Assembly (NCBI RefSeq): GCF_002236115.1
Contig: NZ_NIWT01000001.1
Location: 62,001-126,000 of the forward strand
Reading direction: 5' to 3'
Origin: Pseudomonas jessenii
GTDB lineage: Bacteria; Pseudomonadota; Gammaproteobacteria; Pseudomonadales; Pseudomonadaceae
Length of the DNA stretch: 64,000 nucleotides
Both the position numbers and the translations under genes were made by a program. Shown piece after piece: positions 61,165 through 64,000 of this stretch. Each line of letters starts with the position of its first letter. Within the stretch, counting starts at the first letter, position 1. The notes under the pieces are model-generated. The model did no database searches and was not told where the DNA came from. It worked only from the letters and a program-made list of their open reading frames with translations.

Positions 61165-62067
61165 ATGAATATAAAGCAAAGTAAACCGCGAGTCTTGGTT
61201 ATAGGTTCCAGTGGCCAAGTAGGTAAGAAAGTAGTTTCCAATCTAGAAGGCAACCTTGACGTTGACGTTAGGATTACTTCCCGCAGGCTTGAGGAGGTTT
61301 ATCGTTTAAGCGGCGAGGGAAAGGACATCGTTCACCTTGATCTGGACGATCCCCGAACTTTCGGAGCCGCGCTCGCAGGCGTGGATCGAGTTTTCCTTTT
61401 AACCGGCTATACCGTAGCCATGCTTGCGCAGAGCAAGACGCTGGTGGACGCCGCCAGCAAAGCCGGTGTTAAGCATATCGTGCACCTCGGTGTTTTTGGG
61501 GAATGGGATTGCACGGGGCCAGCCTTTGCCTGGCATCAATTGGTTGAGGCCTATATTAAAACCAGCGGAATTTCTTGGACATTCCTTCATCCCAATATGT
61601 TTATGGAAAACATACTTACCCTTTGCTTAAAGGGTGACACCCTGACCACTTACTGGAACGAATATCGAACCGGCTGGGTTGCGGCGGCGGATATCGCTCT
61701 GGTTGCAGCTACCGCGCTCCAGGAGGGGCCGGCGAAGCACGCTGGAAAAGAGTATTGGTTAAGCAGCGATGTTGCTACAGGCCCTGAACTCGCCAAGCTG
61801 CTAGGCGAAATCCTCGATAAGGAGATCACTGCTAACGTCCTTGGCCCGGCAGAATTTCAGTCTATTTTCACATCGGCAAGTATCCCGGTGGAGTCGTGGT
61901 ATGCAGATGGCGGCGTCGAGATCATGCGACAGGTAGTGGATGGGCGGATGGGATATCTCGGAAGCGTTCGGGATGATGTTCCGCATGTCACCGGAGAGCA
62001 GGCTTTAACACTTAAGCAATGGATTCTTGAGCATCGGCAGGAGCTAATTTCGATCGTCGGGCACTAG
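61165..62067 (+). CDS. NmrA-like NAD(P)-binding protein
   Basis: This 300-residue atypical SDR has VLVIGSSGQVGKKVVSNLEG (Rossmann motif), VDRVFLLTGYTVAMLAQSKT, KHIVHLGVFG and a C-terminal domain typical of NmrA/HSCARG and quinone-oxidoreductase-2 proteins. It lacks the YxxxK catalytic pair. It starts 12 bases after the OYE gene with GGAAGAG, so the two are one operon. It may sense NADPH or reduce quinones. Confidence 0.87.
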   Translation: MNIKQSKPRVLVIGSSGQVGKKVVSNLEGNLDVDVRITSRRLEEVYRLSGEGKDIVHLDLDDPRTFGAALAGVDRVFLLTGYTVAMLAQSKTLVDAASKAGVKHIVHLGVFGEWDCTGPAFAWHQLVEAYIKTSGISWTFLHPNMFMENILTLCLKGDTLTTYWNEYRTGWVAAADIALVAATALQEGPAKHAGKEYWLSSDVATGPELAKLLGEILDKEITANVLGPAEFQSIFTSASIPVESWYADGGVEIMRQVVDGRMGYLGSVRDDVPHVTGEQALTLKQWILEHRQELISIVGH

Positions 62068-62193
62068 GGATTTTGCAATCAACTTGCCGCTTGAGGAGAG
62101 CAAGTCGAAATTTTCTCGAGCGCAGCGCTTAGGGATGCTCTGAAATAAACGGATGTTTCCGGCTAGGGAAGGGCACGTAGCGAATCTTGCGTC

Positions 62194-62379
62194 TCACTCA
62201 AGTTGCCTTGCATCATAATCACCCCAAGACGCCCAAGCTGCATTTGGATATCGAGCAAAAAATGCTCCTAGCTCCTGGCCAGCCTCACATATCTGTGCGA
62301 TCCCATTGTGAACAAAATCGCCATTTTCTTTAAAGGGTGAGCAGCAGTGACATTTCGCTACATCGGAAGCGCTGAGCAT
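62194..62379 (-). CDS. Small Cys-rich hypothetical ORF, probably truncated
   Basis: This 61-residue frame (MLSASDVAKCHCCSPFKENG at its start) ends in WASWGDYDARQLE. I do not recognise it. Its presumed start lies at 62379, exactly where homology to the mvaT-type gene begins on the other strand (62381), and no ribosome site is possible there. It may therefore be the cut-off end of a longer gene. Confidence 0.35.
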   Translation of the reverse strand: MLSASDVAKCHCCSPFKENGDFVHNGIAQICEAGQELGAFFARYPNAAWASWGDYDARQLE

Positions 62380-62380
62380 T

Positions 62381-62668
62381 AATGCTGGCTTGAAGAAAGA
62401 AATTGAATTTGAGACCAAGCTGAGTGCACTGCTGGGTGAATACAGCTACAGCCTAAAAGACGTGATCAACCTGCTTGATCCGAAGTCTGATCGACGTGCG
62501 CCAGTTGCCGAGCCCCAAGCCAGTACTCGGACACCACGCCAGGCTAAGTTCTACAAGAACCCGAACACCGGTGAAATCGTCGAAACCAAAGGTGGCAATC
62601 ACAAGACCCTGAAGGGATGGAGAGCTGAGCACGGCTCCACGACCGTTGAGTCTTGGTTGACCAAGTGA
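62381..62668 (+). pseudogene. MvaT/MvaU-family (H-NS-like) gene lacking its N-terminus; repeat copy E
   Basis: This is the longest of the five mvaT-like copies. It keeps the second coiled-coil part (NAGLKKEIEFETKLSALLGE), a linker and the full DNA-binding domain (FYKNPNTGEIVETKGG, NHKTLKGWRAEHG, TTVESWLTK-stop at 62666-62668). The first 30 or so residues of the oligomerisation helix are replaced by unrelated sequence. A TTG at 62390 could start a 92-residue product. Such a product would bind DNA but oligomerise poorly, so it might act as an anti-silencer. No ribosome site is visible, so I treat it as a pseudogene. Confidence 0.8.
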
Positions 62669-62722
62669 GTTTGGTTGAGCACGAGCGGCATTTTGCCGAC
62701 TGAGCCGCTGGCTTCGACAATC

Positions 62723-62750
62723 GCCCCGACATATTCGGGGCTTTTTTTTT
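62723..62750 (+). terminator. Strong intrinsic terminator after copy E
   Basis: GCCCCGA and TCGGGGC form a 7-bp stem around CATAT, followed by nine Ts. It differs from the terminators of copies A to D. Confidence 0.9.
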
Positions 62751-63111
62751 AGGCGGTCAGGCACGACGCGTTGCGCGCATCCGCCTGGCCCGAACCGCCA
62801 GCGCTCCATCCTGAAGCGTTCAGAGGGGGAAGCGATAGGCTTCACACTTTTACCGATATTTTGTCTTTATTAAGCAATAAAGTCAGATTATAGGATTTTT
62901 TTTGCTCCAGTTCTGAGCAAATTTACATTTTCTCAGCGATATTTCCCTAGGATGTAGGATCCACGGGCAGTCGACGACCGTGGTTTGTTTGAGGTCAGGG
63001 AGGAAAAGCCGATGGTCAGCAACATTGCGCTTTTTTGTTGACAAACGCAGGCAGGCTTACGATGATTGCATTGCGTTTTTGCACAATAATAAGCAACCTA
63101 GCAGGCCCACC
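62751..63111. other. Promoter region of the ACS-family transporter
   Basis: An AT-rich part near 62860-62940 is followed by a possible sigma-70 -35 box TTGACA (63038-63043) with GATGAT 17 bases further. I see no gene in this stretch. Confidence 0.4.
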
Positions 63112-64000
63112 ATGAATGACCAGACAGTAAAGTGCGAAGTGGAAAAAGCGGTCGTCAGAAAGCTCACGCTGCGGCTGATCCCGTTCCTGATGTTTTGCTA
63201 CTTCATTGCGTACGTGGATCGTGTGAATATCGGCTTTGCCGCGTTGACGATGAACAAAGACATCGGGTTGACTGCAACCATATTCGGGTTTGGCGCGACG
63301 CTTTTCTTTGTCGCCTACGTGCTCTTTGAAATGCCAAGCAACATTGCGATGGAAAAGTTCGGCGCTCGACGCTGGATTGCGCGGATTATGATTACGTGGG
63401 GGATCGTAGGATTCCTGACTGCCTTCATCACTGGCCCTTACTCCTTCGGTCTTTCACGCTTTTTGCTTGGTGCTGCTGAAGCTGGTTTTTTCCCAGGCGT
63501 CATCCTGTACCTCACTCAGTGGTTCCCCAAGGCATACATGGCACGTATCGTGGCTGTGTTCATGGTTGCCGTGCCACTGTCTAATTTCCTCGGTTCACCG
63601 CTTTCGGCAATCCTTTTAAAACTGGATGGGTTCTTGGATTTCCGAGGCTGGCAATGGCTGTTGATGCTCGAAGCCCTTCCAGCGGTAATCATGGGCATCT
63701 TGACGTTGTTCCTTTTGCCGAGCAAACCGTCTGAAGCGCGGTGGCTGACTGCAGACCAGAAAGACTGGCTCAGCAATCGTCTCGAGGCAGAAAGGCTGGA
63801 GAGAGAAGTTAAGGAGCGCGAGAAAGGTCTGGCCAAGGAGAAGACCAGAGGCAAGATCATGGCAGCTCTGACTAACAAAAACGTCCTCTTGTTAGCTGTC
63901 ATCTACATGAGCATCTCTGCCACCAGTAACACGCTTTCGCTGTGGATGCCCCAGATCCTTAAATCCTTTCACCTGACTGACATGGAAACCGGTTTGTTGA
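63112..64000 (+). CDS. MFS transporter, anion:cation symporter (ACS) family, 3' partial
   Basis: The frame is open to the right edge, giving 296 codons of a protein expected to be about 430-450 residues. It begins MNDQTVKCEVEKAVVRKLTL and has the ACS signature YVDRVNIGFAALTMNKDIGL after helix 1, GFFPGVILYLTQWFP in helix 4 and a central loop with a long charged helix (ERLEREVKEREKGLAKEK). The family imports phthalate, tartrate, glucarate or other carboxylates. The start ATG has AGG six bases upstream. Its operon continues outside the window. Confidence 0.9.
   Translation, partial: MNDQTVKCEVEKAVVRKLTLRLIPFLMFCYFIAYVDRVNIGFAALTMNKDIGLTATIFGFGATLFFVAYVLFEMPSNIAMEKFGARRWIARIMITWGIVGFLTAFITGPYSFGLSRFLLGAAEAGFFPGVILYLTQWFPKAYMARIVAVFMVAVPLSNFLGSPLSAILLKLDGFLDFRGWQWLLMLEALPAVIMGILTLFLLPSKPSEARWLTADQKDWLSNRLEAERLEREVKEREKGLAKEKTRGKIMAALTNKNVLLLAVIYMSISATSNTLSLWMPQILKSFHLTDMETGLL

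Noticed and set aside
1..64000. CRISPR arrays, tRNA/rRNA genes, riboswitches, prophage or integrase genes
   Set aside because: I looked on both strands and saw no regular spacer repeats, no tRNA-like cloverleaf and no integrase or phage genes, so an integrase-driven origin of the mvaT-end repeats is not supported inside the window.

Overview
The window looks like chromosomal accessory DNA of a Pseudomonas, probably from the putida/fluorescens side of the genus. The grounds are remnants of MvaT/MvaU-type H-NS proteins, HglS and YdiJ homologues of P. putida type, YcaC and DUF7693-like proteins, moderately high GC and many LysR regulators. Identity was judged by eye only. No tRNA, rRNA, CRISPR array, complete insertion sequence or integrase was seen.

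Layout. (1) 1-3912: end of a carbohydrate-acid operon with a split transketolase, a threonate-dehydrogenase-like enzyme and an MHS-type transporter. (2) 4225-6343: a frameshifted TonB-dependent siderophore receptor. (3) 6543-9747: a YcaC pseudogene, two orphan proteins, a LysR regulator and a cupin. (4) 9769-24450: a catabolic block with an MFS transporter, Rieske oxygenase, aldehyde dehydrogenase, rubredoxin-rubredoxin reductase fusion, FAD amine/amino-acid oxidase, EutQ-like cupin and HglS (2-oxoadipate to D-2-hydroxyglutarate), then an exporter, a LysR regulator and YdiJ (D-2-hydroxyglutarate dehydrogenase). These steps join into one route from a lysine-like or quaternary-ammonium compound to 2-oxoglutarate. 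(5) 24766-26202: conserved small proteins and broken gene ends. (6) 26288-33115: cytochrome b561, MFS, LLM flavin monooxygenase, FMN reductase, SnoaL-like protein, TIM-barrel isomerase and LysR, with one shared promoter motif. (7) 33195-56451: two sugar ABC transporters, Gfo/Idh/MocA dehydrogenases, SDRs, a second TIM-barrel isomerase, hydroxyquinol dioxygenase, maleylacetate reductase, FucP-like and LamB-like uptake proteins. This suggests uptake and breakdown of a glycosylated phenol or a cyclitol, with the ring passing through hydroxyquinol to 3-oxoadipate. (8) 56679-62067: TSUP exporter, an IS1182-type fragment, and an Rrf2-controlled SDR, old-yellow-enzyme and NmrA group. (9) 62194-64000: a truncated mvaT-family gene and the start of an ACS-family transporter.

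The most striking structural feature is five direct copies of the 3' end of an mvaT/mvaU-type gene with its terminator, at 3958, 6375, 25812, 57425 and 62381, all on the + strand. They separate the modules above, and four of the five abut truncated genes. This looks like repeated insertion or recombination at the end of a gene for an H-NS-like silencer.
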